A DNA stretch of 64,000 bases from Pandoraea iniqua. Lineage in GTDB: Bacteria; Pseudomonadota; Gammaproteobacteria; Burkholderiales; Burkholderiaceae. The notes under the pieces are model-generated. The model worked only from the letters and a program-made list of their open reading frames with translations, did not search any database and was not told the DNA's origin. How positions within the stretch are numbered: position 1 is the stretch's first letter; each line of letters begins with the position of its first letter. A program made the translations under genes and the position numbers. The stretch is from the NCBI RefSeq assembly GCF_902459685.1, contig NZ_CABPSF010000001.1:744001-808000 (forward strand), given 5' to 3'. Positions 10,725 to 20,915 of the stretch are shown piece after piece.

Positions 10725-12683
10725 TTACGGCGTGACGTTGTAACGCTTCATCGTCGAGCGCAGCGTGTCGTCGTCGCTATCGACCTTGAGCGCTTCGCGC
10801 CACGTCTTGCGGGCTTCGTCCTGCTGGCCGCTTTCCCACAACACTTCGCCCAGATGCGCGCCGATTTCGGCCTGCGCCTGAATGCCGTACGCCCGGCGCA
10901 GCAATTCGAGCGCCTGCGTCTTGTCGCCAAGGCGGTACTTCACCCAAGCGAGGCTGTCCATGATGTACGGATCGTCCGGTGCGAGCGACGACGCCTTCTG
11001 CAACAGCTTGAGCGCTTCCGGCAGACGCGTATTGCGCTCGGTGAGCGAGTAGCCCAGCGCGTTGTAAGCCTGCGCGTTGTCGGGCTGCGCCGTCATCACG
11101 CGACGCATGGCTTTTTCCATGACGTCGTAATGCTTGTTCAGTTCCGCGACCATGCCGTACTGGTAGAGCAAATCGGGATCGTCCGGATGATCCTTGACCT
11201 CGACGGCGAGCAGCTTCTCGGCATCGTCATAGCGCTTCGCTTTGACGAGCAGATCGGATTCCGCGCGCTTGAGCGCGAGTTGCTCGCGCGGGTCGCTCGA
11301 CTTGATGCCGTGCAGCAGCGCGCGGCCTTCTTCGACCTTGCCCTGATCGGCGAGCAATTGCGCGCGGCCGATTTGTGCCGGCAGATAGGCGTTGCTGTCT
11401 TCGCGAATCTTCGAGAGCCACTTGTCGGCGGCCGGGTAATCCTTGCGATCCTGCGCAATCTGCGCGAGATACACATACGCTTGCGCGCCGTCGGTGTTCT
11501 GTTGTTCGGCTTCGGTCGCGTACTTCTGCAAGTACTGTTCGGCCGCGCCGGGATGCTTGGCGTGCAGGTTGAGCAGCGCCAGCGCCATCAGCGTCGACAA
11601 CTCGTGCGGATAGCGCTTCTCGAGCGTCTCGAACTGCTTTTGCGCGGTATCGAGCTGGTTGTCGGCGAGCAGCAGCTTGGCGTAGGCGAAGCGCGCTTCC
11701 TTGGCATCCGGATTGCGGTCGAGGAACGTCTTCAGGCCGGCAATGGCGCTTGCGCGCTCCTCCGGACCCATCTGACCGTAAAGCAGCGCGGCCGCTTCGT
11801 AATCCGGCTTCAGCTTGAGCGCCGTTTCGAGCGACTTACGCGCGCCGGCGGTGTCGCCTGCGTCGAGTTGCGAGCGGGCCAGTGCCAGTTGCGCTTCGGG
11901 GCGTTGCTGATCGTTCGCGAGCATGCGCTTGAGCGACTCGATGCCGGTGGCACGTTCCGGGCTGCGCGCAATCATCTGCTGCAACTCGAGAATGGCTTGT
12001 CCGCGGCGCGCTTCCGGCACCTTGTTCAATTCGTCGGTGAGCAACGGCTCGGCTTCCGCCAGATGGCCGGTGCCGACTTCGAGGCTGGCCAGCAACTGCG
12101 TGGCCGGACGCCACGTCGGGTCCAGTTGATGCCACAAACGGGCCGCGACGAGGGCGTCGCCGAGCTGGCGTGCGCCGAGTGCGATCTCCACCGCGCGGCG
12201 CGCCATGCGCGGGTCCTTCGTGCGGTTGGCGAGCGAGACGTAAGTGTTGAAGGCGGGTGCGAGGTTGCCTTGTTGGAGGCTTAGTTCGGCGGCCGTCACT
12301 TCGAACACGATTTCGCTGGAGAGCGCGACGTTCGGCAGCTTCTCTTTCGGCACGTCGGCGTTGGGCGGAACGTCTTCGCTATCTGCGTCGGCATCGGCGT
12401 TGGCGCCTGCCTTGCTCGCGGCGCCCGGCTTTGCCGCCTTCGACGGCGCAGCGCCGGGGGCGGCCGGTGCGGCCGGTTGTGCGGGCTGGACGACACCGGG
12501 TTGACCGGTCTGGGCGAAGGCGTTCGAAGATGGCAGAAATGCCATGATCGCGCTGGCGCAGGTCACGCCGAGCGCCGTAGCACCGGCCAAAGCACCGCGC
12601 GCCAAGGCGCCGCGCAGACGGGAAGGCACGGCCACCGAGGGCTTCGAAGCGGTGAGAATGGACGGGAGACGAGTGTTCGGCAT
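10725..12683 (-). CDS. Large periplasmic/envelope tetratricopeptide-repeat protein
   Basis: 652 residues from ATG 12683. An N-terminal signal or anchor (Ala-rich hydrophobic stretch about residues 25-57, ending SSNAFA) is followed by a Pro/Ala-rich linker to about residue 115. From there to the end are many TPR units (for example DGAQAYVYLAQIAQDRKDY, DNAQAYNALGYSLTERN, AEIGAHLGEVLWESGQQDEA). TPR arrays are protein-protein scaffolds. In betaproteobacteria a protein like this often precedes lolB-ispE, but its role is not established. A terminator separates it from lolB. No enzymatic motif was seen. Confidence 0.85.
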   Translation of the reverse strand: MPNTRLPSILTASKPSVAVPSRLRGALARGALAGATALGVTCASAIMAFLPSSNAFAQTGQPGVVQPAQPAAPAAPGAAPSKAAKPGAASKAGANADADADSEDVPPNADVPKEKLPNVALSSEIVFEVTAAELSLQQGNLAPAFNTYVSLANRTKDPRMARRAVEIALGARQLGDALVAARLWHQLDPTWRPATQLLASLEVGTGHLAEAEPLLTDELNKVPEARRGQAILELQQMIARSPERATGIESLKRMLANDQQRPEAQLALARSQLDAGDTAGARKSLETALKLKPDYEAAALLYGQMGPEERASAIAGLKTFLDRNPDAKEARFAYAKLLLADNQLDTAQKQFETLEKRYPHELSTLMALALLNLHAKHPGAAEQYLQKYATEAEQQNTDGAQAYVYLAQIAQDRKDYPAADKWLSKIREDSNAYLPAQIGRAQLLADQGKVEEGRALLHGIKSSDPREQLALKRAESDLLVKAKRYDDAEKLLAVEVKDHPDDPDLLYQYGMVAELNKHYDVMEKAMRRVMTAQPDNAQAYNALGYSLTERNTRLPEALKLLQKASSLAPDDPYIMDSLAWVKYRLGDKTQALELLRRAYGIQAQAEIGAHLGEVLWESGQQDEARKTWREALKVDSDDDTLRSTMKRYNVTP

Positions 12684-12762
12684 AGGGATCCACGGCAGGT
12701 TTCGAGCGATTGTAGCGCGCCCGATACAATAGAGTCTAAATCCTCAGCAAACGTTCGCAGGC

Positions 12763-13593
12763 ATGCCTGAACTCCCCGAAGTCGAAGTCACCCGCCGCGG
12801 CATCGCGCCGCATGTGGCGGGCACGCGCGTCGCTCGTATCGACGTTCGCAATGCATCGCTGCGCTGGCCGGTACCCGCCGGGCTCGACGCCTTGTTGCGT
12901 GGCGAGACGCTCATCGATGTGACCCGCCGCGGTAAATACCTGCTGCTCGAATATGCGCCGGGCTGGTTGCTCGTGCATCTGGGCATGACCGGGACGTTGC
13001 GCGTCTTGCCCGAGCCCGAAGCACTGCCGGTTGCCGGTATTCACGATCACATCGATCTCGTGTTCGAGCGCTGCGCATTGCGCTATCGCGATCCCCGCCG
13101 CTTCGGCGCCGTGCTGTTTCATCCGCGCTCGGCCGGCGATGTGCTCGGTCATGCGTTGCTTGCGAATCTCGGCGTCGAACCGTTCTCCGATGCGTTCGAC
13201 GGCAACCTGCTTTACGCCGGTACTCGCGGGCGCACCGTCGCCATCAAGCAAGCGTTGCTGGCCGGCTCGATCGTCGTTGGCGTGGGCAATATCTATGCGT
13301 CGGAAAGCCTCTTTCGCGCGGGCATCAATCCACGGCTTGCCGCGGGAAAGTTGTCGCGTCCGCGCTGTGAAAAGCTCGCCATCGCGGTGCGGGAAACGCT
13401 CGCCGCAGCGATCGAGAAAGGCGGCAGCACATTGCGCGATTTTGTCGGCAGCGACGGCAAGAGCGGTTATTTCCAACTCGAGTACTTCGTCTACGACCGG
13501 GCAGGGCAGCCGTGCAGAGTGTGCGGCACGCCCATCCGGCAGATCGTGCAGCAGCAGCGCTCCACGTTCTTCTGCCCGCACTGCCAGAAATGA
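12763..13593 (+). CDS. mutM: Formamidopyrimidine-DNA glycosylase (Fpg/MutM)
   Basis: 276 residues. The N-terminal catalytic Pro and Glu are present ([13 protein letters not shown]), Lys of the [12 protein letters not shown] region is in place, and the C-terminal zinc finger is C-x2-C...C-x2-C (CRVCG ... FCPHC). It removes 8-oxoguanine and formamidopyrimidines from DNA and cleaves the strand. mutY follows 27 bases downstream, so both enzymes of the 8-oxoguanine system form one operon. A likely -10 (TACAAT, about 12723) lies in the 79-base gap to the divergent TPR gene. Confidence 0.97.
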   Translation: MPELPEVEVTRRGIAPHVAGTRVARIDVRNASLRWPVPAGLDALLRGETLIDVTRRGKYLLLEYAPGWLLVHLGMTGTLRVLPEPEALPVAGIHDHIDLVFERCALRYRDPRRFGAVLFHPRSAGDVLGHALLANLGVEPFSDAFDGNLLYAGTRGRTVAIKQALLAGSIVVGVGNIYASESLFRAGINPRLAAGKLSRPRCEKLAIAVRETLAAAIEKGGSTLRDFVGSDGKSGYFQLEYFVYDRAGQPCRVCGTPIRQIVQQQRSTFFCPHCQK

Positions 13594-13620
13594 AAGCGTC
13601 TGACCCCCACAAGAATAGCC

Positions 13621-14748
13621 ATGCCCCAATCGTTGACTGAAACCTTCGCCGAACGCCTGATCGCGTGGCAGGCCGAACACGGCCGCCACGACCTGCCGTG
13701 GCAAAACACACGCGATGCCTACCGCATCTGGCTCTCGGAAATCATGTTGCAGCAGACGCAGGTGGCGACGGTCATTCCGTATTACGCCCGGTTTCTCGAA
13801 CGATTTCCCGATGTCGCGGCACTCGCTGCCGCGCCGCAGGACGACGTCATGGCGCTCTGGGCCGGCCTTGGCTACTACTCCCGCGCGCGAAATCTGCATC
13901 GCTGTGCACAAGTCGTGGTGGCCGAGCACGGCGGCCGCTTCCCGTCCGACCCCGAGACGCTCGCGACGCTGCCCGGTATCGGCCGGTCGACGGCGGCGGC
14001 CATTGCCGCATTCGCCTACGACGCGCACGCAGCGATTCTCGATGGCAACGTCAAGCGGGTACTGGCGCGCGTCTTCGGCATTGAAGGTTTTCCCGGCACG
14101 CCGAAGATCGAGCGCGAGATGTGGGCATTGGCGGAATCGCTGCTGCCCGAGCGCGATCTGCCGGCGTACACGCAGGGCATGATGGATCTGGGCGCAACGT
14201 TGTGCGGACGCGGCAAGCCGCGTTGTGAGGCATGTCCGTTCGACAGCGATTGCGCGGCTCACGCAACCGGACGCGAGCGCACGCTGCCGACGTCGAAGCC
14301 TAAAAAGGCACAGCCGGAGCGTTACGTGGATGTGCTGGTGATTCGGGCCGGTGAGCGGGTGCTGTTCGAACGGCGGCCTGACAGCGGCATCTGGGGTGGG
14401 CTGTGGAGCCTGCCGGAACTCACGCCGCCGCTCGACGCTCGTGAGGATGACGACGCCTCACTGCGTGACCGCATTGGCGCGCGCGCGTCGACATTGGGTG
14501 CCGCGCATGGCGTGGTGCGATCGATGGTGCCGCTGCTCGGGCTCACGCATGTGTTCACGCACTTCAAACTGCATCTCCGCCCGTGGCTGGTGACGATGGC
14601 CCAGTCGGCCGAATCGAGCGCGGCAACGGGCTCACAGCAGGCATGGATGAATGCGGGGGAGGTGGCCGGGGCCGGTCTGCCGTCGCCGATCCGCAAAATT
14701 GCTGATGCGCTTGCGCCCGACGACGGGCAATTGTCGCTGCCGGCCTGA
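13621..14748 (+). CDS. mutY: Adenine DNA glycosylase MutY
   Basis: 375 residues. It has the helix-hairpin-helix TLPGIGRSTAAAIAAFAYD followed by the catalytic Asp region AILDGNVKRVLAR, and the iron-sulphur loop C-x6-C-x2-C-x5-C (CGRGKPRCEACPFDSDC). The C-terminal NUDIX-like 8-oxoG recognition domain starts near residue 235. It removes A mispaired with 8-oxoG and works with the upstream mutM product. It converges on rapZ with a 21-base gap. Confidence 0.97.
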   Translation: MPQSLTETFAERLIAWQAEHGRHDLPWQNTRDAYRIWLSEIMLQQTQVATVIPYYARFLERFPDVAALAAAPQDDVMALWAGLGYYSRARNLHRCAQVVVAEHGGRFPSDPETLATLPGIGRSTAAAIAAFAYDAHAAILDGNVKRVLARVFGIEGFPGTPKIEREMWALAESLLPERDLPAYTQGMMDLGATLCGRGKPRCEACPFDSDCAAHATGRERTLPTSKPKKAQPERYVDVLVIRAGERVLFERRPDSGIWGGLWSLPELTPPLDAREDDDASLRDRIGARASTLGAAHGVVRSMVPLLGLTHVFTHFKLHLRPWLVTMAQSAESSAATGSQQAWMNAGEVAGAGLPSPIRKIADALAPDDGQLSLPA

Positions 14749-14769
14749 TTCAAGCCGACTGGGTGTGAT

Positions 14770-15642
14770 TCAGGCGCCGTCGCCGTCCGCAAGTTCGCGG
14801 TGGCGCACCAGTACGCTCGATTCGGCGCGAAAGCGCTCGCCGAGTGTTTCGGCGATGAACACCGAGCGGTGTTGTCCGCCGGTGCAGCCGATGGCCACGG
14901 TCAGGTAGCTGCGGTTATCGCGCATGAAGCTCGGCAGCCACTTTTGCAGATACGCGCCGATGTCGTTGATCATTTCGTCGACTTCCGGAATTGCAGAGAG
15001 GAAGTCGATGACGGGCTGGTCGCGGCCGGTTAGCGGGCGCAGTTGCGTGTCGTAGTACGGATTGGGCAGCGAGCGCACGTCGAAGACGAGATCGGCATCG
15101 AGCGGCACGCCGTGCTTGAACCCGAACGATTCGAACATCAGCGTCAGACCCGTGTGATCGTGCTGCACGAACTCGCGAATCCAGCGGCGCAACGCACTCG
15201 CGCGCAAATTGCTGGTGTCGATCTGGTGACCCAGTTCGGTCACGCTGTTGAGCATCTCGCGCTCTTTCTCGATGGCCTCGACGAGCGACCCGCTGGCATT
15301 CACGGGATCGGTGGAGGCGGCAGAGAGCGGATGGCGGCGGCGCGTTTCCGAGAAGCGTTGCACCAGCGTTTGCGTGGTGGCATTCAGGAACAATACGCGC
15401 ACATCGTGGCCGAAACGGCGCAAACCCCCGACGATCGGCGGCAGATCGGCGAGCGAGCCGCCGCTGCGCGCATCGATGGCGACGGCCAGACGTGTGTAGT
15501 TCTGTGTTTCGAGGTATTCGGCGAGCTCAGGCAGAAAGCGCGACGGCAGATTGTCGACGCAGTAGTAGCCCGCATCCTCGAGGACGTTCAGGGCGAGCGA
15601 TTTGCCCGAACCCGAAACGCCGGTAATCAATACGATCTTCAT
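14770..15642 (-). CDS. rapZ: RNase adapter protein RapZ (YvcJ family)
   Basis: 290 residues from ATG 15642. Walker A is GVSGSGKS at the N-terminus, and the C-terminal domain contains [20 protein letters not shown], the conserved RNA/metabolite-binding part. In enterobacteria RapZ guides sRNA decay for glucosamine-6-phosphate control and binds nucleotides. It belongs to the rpoN-hpf-ptsN-hprK-rapZ block. psiF is inserted between hprK and rapZ here. Confidence 0.95.
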   Translation of the reverse strand: MKIVLITGVSGSGKSLALNVLEDAGYYCVDNLPSRFLPELAEYLETQNYTRLAVAIDARSGGSLADLPPIVGGLRRFGHDVRVLFLNATTQTLVQRFSETRRRHPLSAASTDPVNASGSLVEAIEKEREMLNSVTELGHQIDTSNLRASALRRWIREFVQHDHTGLTLMFESFGFKHGVPLDADLVFDVRSLPNPYYDTQLRPLTGRDQPVIDFLSAIPEVDEMINDIGAYLQKWLPSFMRDNRSYLTVAIGCTGGQHRSVFIAETLGERFRAESSVLVRHRELADGDGA

Positions 15643-15772
15643 GGCATTTCCCGGATACAACCATGATGGTAAGCGATTGTGTCGTTCGGGTGTCGGGCTT
15701 GAAATTACGTGAATGGTTCCGCGCGGTTTTCAGGCGTTCGCTCATTCTGGGCGCGATCGGTGCGCCAATGAA

Positions 15773-15796
15773 AACGGCGCCCGTGGGGGCGCCGTT
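15773..15796 (-). terminator. Rho-independent terminator after psiF
   Basis: A perfect 10-base stem AACGGCGCCC/GGGCGCCGTT (15773-15782 with 15787-15796) has a four-base loop and is followed on the minus strand by TTTC. It lies 27 bases past the psiF stop, before rapZ. Confidence 0.8.
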
Positions 15797-15822
15797 CGCG
15801 AACACCGTGGGCGGGCTGGATA

Positions 15823-16152
15823 TCAGGCTGCCGGTTGATTCGACAGACACTGCTTCATGAACGCCTTGCGGTCGTCGCCCTTCTTGCCGGTGGCGGCGGT
15901 ATTGCAGGACTTCATCTTCTCTTGCTGAGTCTGCTTGGCGGCCGGGGCCGGGGTGCCGGCGGCCGACAGGCACTGCTTCATGAACGCCTTGCGATCGTCG
16001 CCCGTCTTGCCGGTCGCCTGTTGATTACAGGCGGTCATCTTGTTGTTTTGCGAGTTCGCCTTGGGGGCCGCCGGTGCTGAGGCCGTTTGTGCGAAAACCG
16101 GCGATGCGAGCAACGGGGACAGCAGGAGCAGTGCAGCGAGTGCTTTCTTCAT
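15823..16152 (-). CDS. psiF: PsiF-repeat secreted protein
   Basis: 109 residues from ATG 16152, with a clear signal peptide (MKKALAALLLLSPLLASPVFA). Two near-identical PsiF repeats of about 30 residues follow (MTACNQQATGKTGDDRKAFM... and MKSCNTAATGKKGDDRKAFM...), each with a Cys pair. PsiF was named as a phosphate-starvation-inducible protein in E. coli and its biochemical role is unknown. Terminators stand on both sides, so it is a separate transcription unit inside the hprK-rapZ interval. No convincing Pho box was seen in its leader. Confidence 0.88.
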   Translation of the reverse strand: MKKALAALLLLSPLLASPVFAQTASAPAAPKANSQNNKMTACNQQATGKTGDDRKAFMKQCLSAAGTPAPAAKQTQQEKMKSCNTAATGKKGDDRKAFMKQCLSNQPAA

Positions 16153-16213
16153 GGTCGTCTCTCCATAGGGTCGGACACGCAAGGGGAAGGACTGCGTGGC
16201 GATTACAACATGA

Positions 16214-16240
16214 AAGAAAACGCGCCGCAATCGCGCGGCG
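16214..16240 (-). terminator. Rho-independent terminator after hprK
   Basis: On the minus strand CGCCGC (16223-16228 complement) pairs with 16235-16240 around a six-base loop, followed by CGTTTTCTTT. It lies 70 bases past the hprK stop and upstream of psiF. Confidence 0.7.
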
Positions 16241-16310
16241 TTGACAGAAAAAAGCAGAAATTGCGGTAAACCCGGGGGATTTTACCGGCCCGTGGGGCGC
16301 GGGGGCTCGC

Positions 16311-17276
16311 TTAGAGGAGCTTGCCCTGCATGCCGTCCGGGTCCTGCATGGCCTGACGCTGACGCTCCATGAAGTCCTTGAGCGTATCGATGCCACGCAG
16401 TTGCAGAATCGTGTTGCGCACGGCAGCCTCGACCAGCACGGCGAGATTTCGCCCGGCCGCCACTTGCAGGATCACCTTGTTGATGGGCAGGCCCAGCACG
16501 TCGACCGTTTGCGCTTCGAGCGGCAGGCGCTGGAATTCGCCATCGGGGCGGCGCACCAGTTGCACGATCAGCTTGAGCTTCATTTTCCGGCGCACGGCCG
16601 TCTCACCGAAGATCGTCTTGATGTCGAGCAGGCCAAGGCCACGCACTTCAAGCAGGTTCTGCAACAGCGGCGGACAACGGCCTTCCACGAAATCGGGGCC
16701 AAGACGCACGAAATCGACGGCATCGTCGGCGACCAGCCCGTGACCACGGCTGATCAGTTCCAGACCCAATTCGCTCTTGCCGAGGCCGGAGTCGCCCGTC
16801 AGCAGCACGCCCATGCCCAGAATGTCGATAAAAACGCCGTGCATCGTGCAACGCGGTGCGAACACGCGCGAAATGTACAGGCGCAGGCTATCGATGACCG
16901 AAGCGGTCGAGAGCGGGGTCGTGAACAGCGGGGTGGATGAGCGTGTGCAGCGCAGCACGAGGTCGGGCGGGGCTTCGAGACCGTCGGCCACCACGAGGAA
17001 CGGCGGCTCCAGCGCAATCACCTCACCCATATGACGCTTGCGGTTTTCTTCCGTCAGACGCTGGTAGTAGCGCAGTTCGGCTTCGCCCAGCACCTGAATA
17101 CGGTTCGGGTGGATGAGGTTCAAGTGACCGACGAGGTCGGCACTCGATGTGGCAGTGGCCACGCTCTCCGGCGTAAAGCCGCGTTCCCACCCCTCATGGC
17201 CGGTCAGCCACGACAGCCGCAGCGTGGCGGCGTTGTCGTCGAAAATGCTTTGCGCGTTGATGCCGGTCAGTTCCAC
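16311..17276 (-). CDS. hprK: HPr kinase/phosphorylase
   Basis: 321 residues from a GTG at 17276. Walker A is [14 protein letters not shown], with the catalytic His upstream in the ...HGVFIDI region, and the HprK signature [15 protein letters not shown] is near residue 205. In Gram-positives it phosphorylates HPr on Ser. In proteobacteria with an incomplete PTS it is thought to set the phosphorylation state of NPr and so of PtsN. It follows ptsN by 64 bases in a conserved order. Confidence 0.95.
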   Translation of the reverse strand: MELTGINAQSIFDDNAATLRLSWLTGHEGWERGFTPESVATATSSADLVGHLNLIHPNRIQVLGEAELRYYQRLTEENRKRHMGEVIALEPPFLVVADGLEAPPDLVLRCTRSSTPLFTTPLSTASVIDSLRLYISRVFAPRCTMHGVFIDILGMGVLLTGDSGLGKSELGLELISRGHGLVADDAVDFVRLGPDFVEGRCPPLLQNLLEVRGLGLLDIKTIFGETAVRRKMKLKLIVQLVRRPDGEFQRLPLEAQTVDVLGLPINKVILQVAAGRNLAVLVEAAVRNTILQLRGIDTLKDFMERQRQAMQDPDGMQGKLL

Positions 17277-17340
17277 CGCGTCGCCTCGTTCGGTTGGGGG
17301 TGTGGGGGTCTACGCTACGGGGCTTGTCTGGCGTGCCGGT

Positions 17341-17796
17341 TCAGGGCTGCCAGTTCGCGAGCGCCGAATGAATGTCTTCGGCACTCGGTGCATTCGACAA
17401 CGTCTCGCGCATCGTTCGATCCGAGAGCAATTGTGCAATCTCAGACAGAATTTCGAGATGTTGCTGGGTGGCCTGTTCGGGAACCAGAAGGAAAAACAGC
17501 AGGGACACCGGCTGGCCGTCGGGGGCTTCGAAGGGGATCGGCGCTTCGAGGCGCACGAATGCTGCCATCGGGTGCTTCAGGCCCTTGATGCGACCATGCG
17601 GAATCGCAACGCCTTCGCCGAGCCCGGTCGAGCCGAGTCGCTCGCGCGCGAAGAGATTGTCGGTGATGACAGCGCGGGTGAGCCCGGCATTGCTCTCGAA
17701 AAGGAGCCCGGCTTGCTCGAAGACGCGCTTCTTGCTGGTGACGGAGAGTCCAAGCAGGATGTTGGACGCAGGTAAGAGTTTGACTAAACGGTTCAT
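17341..17796 (-). CDS. ptsN: PTS IIA-like nitrogen-regulatory protein PtsN (EIIA-Ntr)
   Basis: 151 residues from ATG 17796. It is a single EIIA-type mannitol/fructose-class domain with the phosphorylatable His in GVAIPHGRIKGL, and a C-terminal DIHSAL region as in PtsN. It is part of the nitrogen PTS, which relays phosphate to control potassium transport, nitrogen and cell-envelope functions. It lies between hpf and hprK near rpoN. Confidence 0.95.
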   Translation of the reverse strand: MNRLVKLLPASNILLGLSVTSKKRVFEQAGLLFESNAGLTRAVITDNLFARERLGSTGLGEGVAIPHGRIKGLKHPMAAFVRLEAPIPFEAPDGQPVSLLFFLLVPEQATQQHLEILSEIAQLLSDRTMRETLSNAPSAEDIHSALANWQP

Positions 17797-17910
17797 CTTG
17801 TAATGCGGGCGAACACGTAGTCGCCCTCCAACCCCCGATTGACCTCGCATTATAGACCACCTGCCGCCGACCCCTGCGCCATTCCCCAGAAATGCGCCGG
17901 ACCATATAAA

Positions 17911-17930
17911 AGGGGCCGTTCAACGGCCCC
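17911..17930 (-). terminator. Rho-independent terminator after hpf
   Basis: GGGGCCG (17912-17918) pairs with CGGCCCC (17924-17930) around TTCAA, and on the minus strand TTTTAT follows. It lies about 100 bases past the hpf stop and upstream of ptsN. Confidence 0.8.
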
Positions 17931-18032
17931 GCGGTGGGTGATGCCAGACTATGACAGACGCAATTGCAGGCGCGAGGTTCCGCGCGGGCTTTCGCCGGTG
18001 TCAGTCGACGCGACTACCACGCCAGGAAGCAC

Positions 18033-18386
18033 TCATTGCAGCGGTTCCTGCTCGGGCGGCTGCTGATGCTTGATGGCCTCGCGACCGTGGTCCTGAACCT
18101 TGTCCTTGAACTGGATTACCTTGCGGTCGAGCATGTCGATCAGCTTGTCGATGGCGGCGTACATATCTTCGTCACACTTCTCGACGAAAATCTCCTTACC
18201 CTTGAGAAACACCGTAATGCTGGCTACCTGGCGTCCGGTTTTCTCCTTGGTCTTGTCGACAGAGAGGATCACCTCGGCGCCCATCACTTGATCGAAATGG
18301 CGCAACACGCGGTCAAGCTTGTTAATCACAAATTCGCGCAGCGAAGGCGTGAGTTCGAGATGGTGTCCACTGATCTTCAGATTCAT
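18033..18386 (-). CDS. hpf: Ribosome hibernation-promoting factor (short HPF / YfiA family)
   Basis: 117 residues, N-terminus [19 protein letters not shown]. It has the beta-alpha fold of HPF/RaiA with the conserved [26 protein letters not shown]. It lacks the long C-terminal dimerisation domain, so it is a short-form HPF with an acidic/Gln-rich tail. It promotes 100S ribosome dimer formation or protects idle 70S. It is downstream of rpoN, the usual place. Confidence 0.94.
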   Translation of the reverse strand: MNLKISGHHLELTPSLREFVINKLDRVLRHFDQVMGAEVILSVDKTKEKTGRQVASITVFLKGKEIFVEKCDEDMYAAIDKLIDMLDRKVIQFKDKVQDHGREAIKHQQPPEQEPLQ

Positions 18387-18526
18387 AGCTGCTCTCCTTG
18401 CTGAAATGCCGAAGTGCAGGCCACGTCACAAATGACGGGCTAGCGGGAGTGCGAGCCATTCATGTGACGCAATGTCGCACTGCGGCGTTATGCCCCAGCA
18501 GGCCAACACGGCTCACCAGGACCGTC

Positions 18527-20017
18527 CTACAAAGATTTGCGCAAGTTGACTGCGGGAATTCGCATGGCTTCGCGGTATTTCGCGACAGTGCGTCGCGCCA
18601 CCACGAATCCCTGCTCAGCCAGCAGTTCCGCGATACGGCTGTCGGAAAGGGGGCTCTGCGGGTCTTCGGCTCCTATCAGTTGCTTGATGAGGGCACGGAT
18701 GGCCGTGGATGACGCGGCCCCTCCGGCTTCCGTCGCGACGTGCGAACCAAAGAAGTACTTAAGCTCGAAAGTTCCGAATGGAGTGAGCATGTACTTACTG
18801 GTTGTCACCCGCGAAATCGTGGATTCGTGTAAACCCAGCGTATCAGCAATCTCGCGCAAAACCAAGGGGCGCATGCCGATTTCGCCGTGGGAAAAGAAGT
18901 TCTTTTGACGCTCGACAATGGCCTGCGCCACGCGCAGGATCGTGTCGAATCGCTGCTGAATGTTCTTGATCAGCCAGCGCGCTTCCTGCAACTGCTGTTG
19001 GAGATTCCCGGTGCCCGGATCGTTGCGGTTATTTCGCAGAATACGCGCATACATTTCGTTGATGCGCAGACGCGGCATCACCTCGGGATTGAGCTCCGCC
19101 GTCCACCCGCTGCCCTGCCGGCGCACGAGCACGTCGGGAATGACGTAGTCGGCCTGCGGCGTGCCGTAGGCGGCTCCCGGAAACGGGTCGAGCGAGCGAA
19201 TGAGCTGATGCGCGGCACGCAGGCTGTCTTCGCCGACACCGAGCACACGGCGCAACCGCGTGTAGTCGCGCGCGGCGAGCAGTTCCAGATGATCGGAGAC
19301 GATACGCAGCGAAATCGTGCGCACCGGGCTGGCGGGCAGCCGCTGCAATTGCAGCCGCAGGCACTCGGACGGGGTCCGGGCGCCGACGCCGGCCGGGTCG
19401 AAGCTTTGCAGCAGCGCCAGCGCGGCATTGATCTCTTCAGCCTCCAGCGACAGTTCTTCGGCCACTTCCGCCTGAATTTCGTCGAGCGTGGTGCCGAGAT
19501 AACCGTCTTCGTCGAGCGACTCGATCAGAAACTCCACCAGCGCGCGATCGCGCGGCGCAGCCTTGGTCACGCGCAACTGGGCCAGCAGGTGTTCACGCAG
19601 ATTCGGATGGTCGACGTGCAGCTGCGGGCGCGAGTTGTTGTCGTCGTCGTCGGTGGCATTGCCCGTGCGGGCAAAGTCGTTCAGGCTCCAGTCGCTGCCG
19701 CTGTCCTGGCCGTTATCGTCGAAACGCGCTTCGCCGTCGAGCTCGCGTGCCTCGTCGTGACCGTTACCCTCGGACGGTGCGTCGTTCGTGCTGCTGACCG
19801 ATGTCGTGCGTTCGTTGCGAAGCGAGCCGTCGGTGCCGACGCGTACGGACCCGGCGAGCCAGTCGTCTTCGCGCTCGAGCATCGGGTTCTGGGTGAGGGC
19901 ATGCTCGACTTCTTGTTGAAGTTCGAGCGTCGACAGTTGCAGCAATCGGATCGACTGTTGCAACTGCGGGGTGAGGGTCAGGTGTTGCGAGGTGCGGAGT
20001 TGGAGGGTCGGTTTCAT
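18527..20017 (-). CDS. rpoN: RNA polymerase sigma-54 factor
   Basis: 496 residues from ATG 20017. The Gln/Leu-rich activator-interaction region I ([20 protein letters not shown]) is followed by an acidic region II (residues about 60-135, rich in Asp), then the core-binding domain. The RpoN box [12 protein letters not shown] is near the C-terminus and the preceding helix-turn-helix ([16 protein letters not shown]) recognises -12/-24 promoters. It directs sigma-54 transcription with enhancer-binding proteins. It is between lptB and hpf, the canonical order. Confidence 0.97.
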   Translation of the reverse strand: MKPTLQLRTSQHLTLTPQLQQSIRLLQLSTLELQQEVEHALTQNPMLEREDDWLAGSVRVGTDGSLRNERTTSVSSTNDAPSEGNGHDEARELDGEARFDDNGQDSGSDWSLNDFARTGNATDDDDNNSRPQLHVDHPNLREHLLAQLRVTKAAPRDRALVEFLIESLDEDGYLGTTLDEIQAEVAEELSLEAEEINAALALLQSFDPAGVGARTPSECLRLQLQRLPASPVRTISLRIVSDHLELLAARDYTRLRRVLGVGEDSLRAAHQLIRSLDPFPGAAYGTPQADYVIPDVLVRRQGSGWTAELNPEVMPRLRINEMYARILRNNRNDPGTGNLQQQLQEARWLIKNIQQRFDTILRVAQAIVERQKNFFSHGEIGMRPLVLREIADTLGLHESTISRVTTSKYMLTPFGTFELKYFFGSHVATEAGGAASSTAIRALIKQLIGAEDPQSPLSDSRIAELLAEQGFVVARRTVAKYREAMRIPAVNLRKSL

Positions 20018-20066
20018 AACGTTTCTCGCCTTCATTGTAGAGGCTTTGTCACGTCAGCGAAACCGG

Positions 20067-20089
20067 CCTGCCTCGCTATCGGAGGCAGG
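20067..20089 (-). terminator. Stem-loop between lptB and rpoN
   Basis: A perfect 8-base stem CCTGCCTC/GAGGCAGG (20067-20074 with 20082-20089) has a seven-base loop. No long T-run follows on the minus strand. Since rpoN reads toward lower coordinates and lptB ends at 20112, it sits in the lptB 3' region and may attenuate read-through into rpoN. Confidence 0.45.
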
Positions 20090-20111
20090 GTTTACATGCG
20101 AAAAATTAGCT

Positions 20112-20915
20112 TTACATCCGGAAATTTTCGCCCAGATAAACGCGCCGGACGCTTTCGTCGGCAACGATCTGGTCAGGCGTGCCGGCGGCGAGCACCGAGC
20201 CTTCGCTGATGATGTACGCGTGATCGCAGATACCGAGCGTTTCGCGCACGTTGTGGTCGGTAATCAGGACACCGATACCTCGGTCTTTCAGGAAGCGCAC
20301 GATGCGCTGAATTTCCAGCACTGCAATCGGGTCCACCCCGGCGAACGGCTCATCGAGCAGGATGAAGCGCGGCTGGGTGGCCAGTGCGCGGGCAATTTCC
20401 ACGCGACGGCGCTCGCCGCCCGAGAGCGACATGGCCGGGTTCTCGCGTAAATGCGCGACTTGCAGCTCGTCGAGCAGCGCTTCGATGCGGCGCTCGATTT
20501 CGTCGCGCTTGAGCGGCTTGCCCTGCGCATCGACCTGCAATTCGAGCACGGCGCGAATATTGTCCTCGACCGTGAGCTTGCGGAACACCGACGCTTCCTG
20601 CGGCAGATACGAGACCCCCATGCGGGCGCGCTCGTGAATGGGCAGTTCGCTGATCAGGTTGCCATCCAGTTGAATTTCGCCGTCGTCGGCAGGCACCAGC
20701 CCCACGATCATGTAGAACGACGTGGTCTTGCCGGCGCCATTGGGCCCGAGCAACCCCACGACTTCACCGCTTTTCACGTCGAGCGAAACGTCTTTGACGA
20801 CAGTCCGGGCGCCGTATTGCTTCTTGAGCGAGCGCACGACGAGCGCGCTGGGCTTGCCGACCATGCCGGCGCCCTGGTTGATGCTGGAAGCGTTGCTTTG
20901 GTCGGGATTACTCAC
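20112..20915 (-). CDS. lptB: LPS export ABC transporter ATP-binding protein LptB
   Basis: 267 residues from a GTG at 20915 that overlaps the last codons of lptA; an ATG at 20864 (MVGKPS) is the alternative. Walker A is GPNGAGKTT, the signature is [15 protein letters not shown] and Walker B is [12 protein letters not shown]. It powers LPS extraction from the inner membrane with LptF/LptG and LptC (lptFG are not in this window). Upstream neighbours lptA, lptC, kdsC and kdsD complete the LPS-export/KDO cluster. Confidence 0.96.
   Translation of the reverse strand: MSNPDQSNASSINQGAGMVGKPSALVVRSLKKQYGARTVVKDVSLDVKSGEVVGLLGPNGAGKTTSFYMIVGLVPADDGEIQLDGNLISELPIHERARMGVSYLPQEASVFRKLTVEDNIRAVLELQVDAQGKPLKRDEIERRIEALLDELQVAHLRENPAMSLSGGERRRVEIARALATQPRFILLDEPFAGVDPIAVLEIQRIVRFLKDRGIGVLITDHNVRETLGICDHAYIISEGSVLAAGTPDQIVADESVRRVYLGENFRM

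Noticed and set aside
16153-16260. Possible Pho box in the psiF leader (CTGTCAA near the hprK terminator)
   Set aside because: Only one half-site is present; no second repeat at the required spacing.
18887-20209. 440-codon plus-strand frame opposite rpoN
   Set aside because: Shadow of rpoN; no motif and unusual composition.
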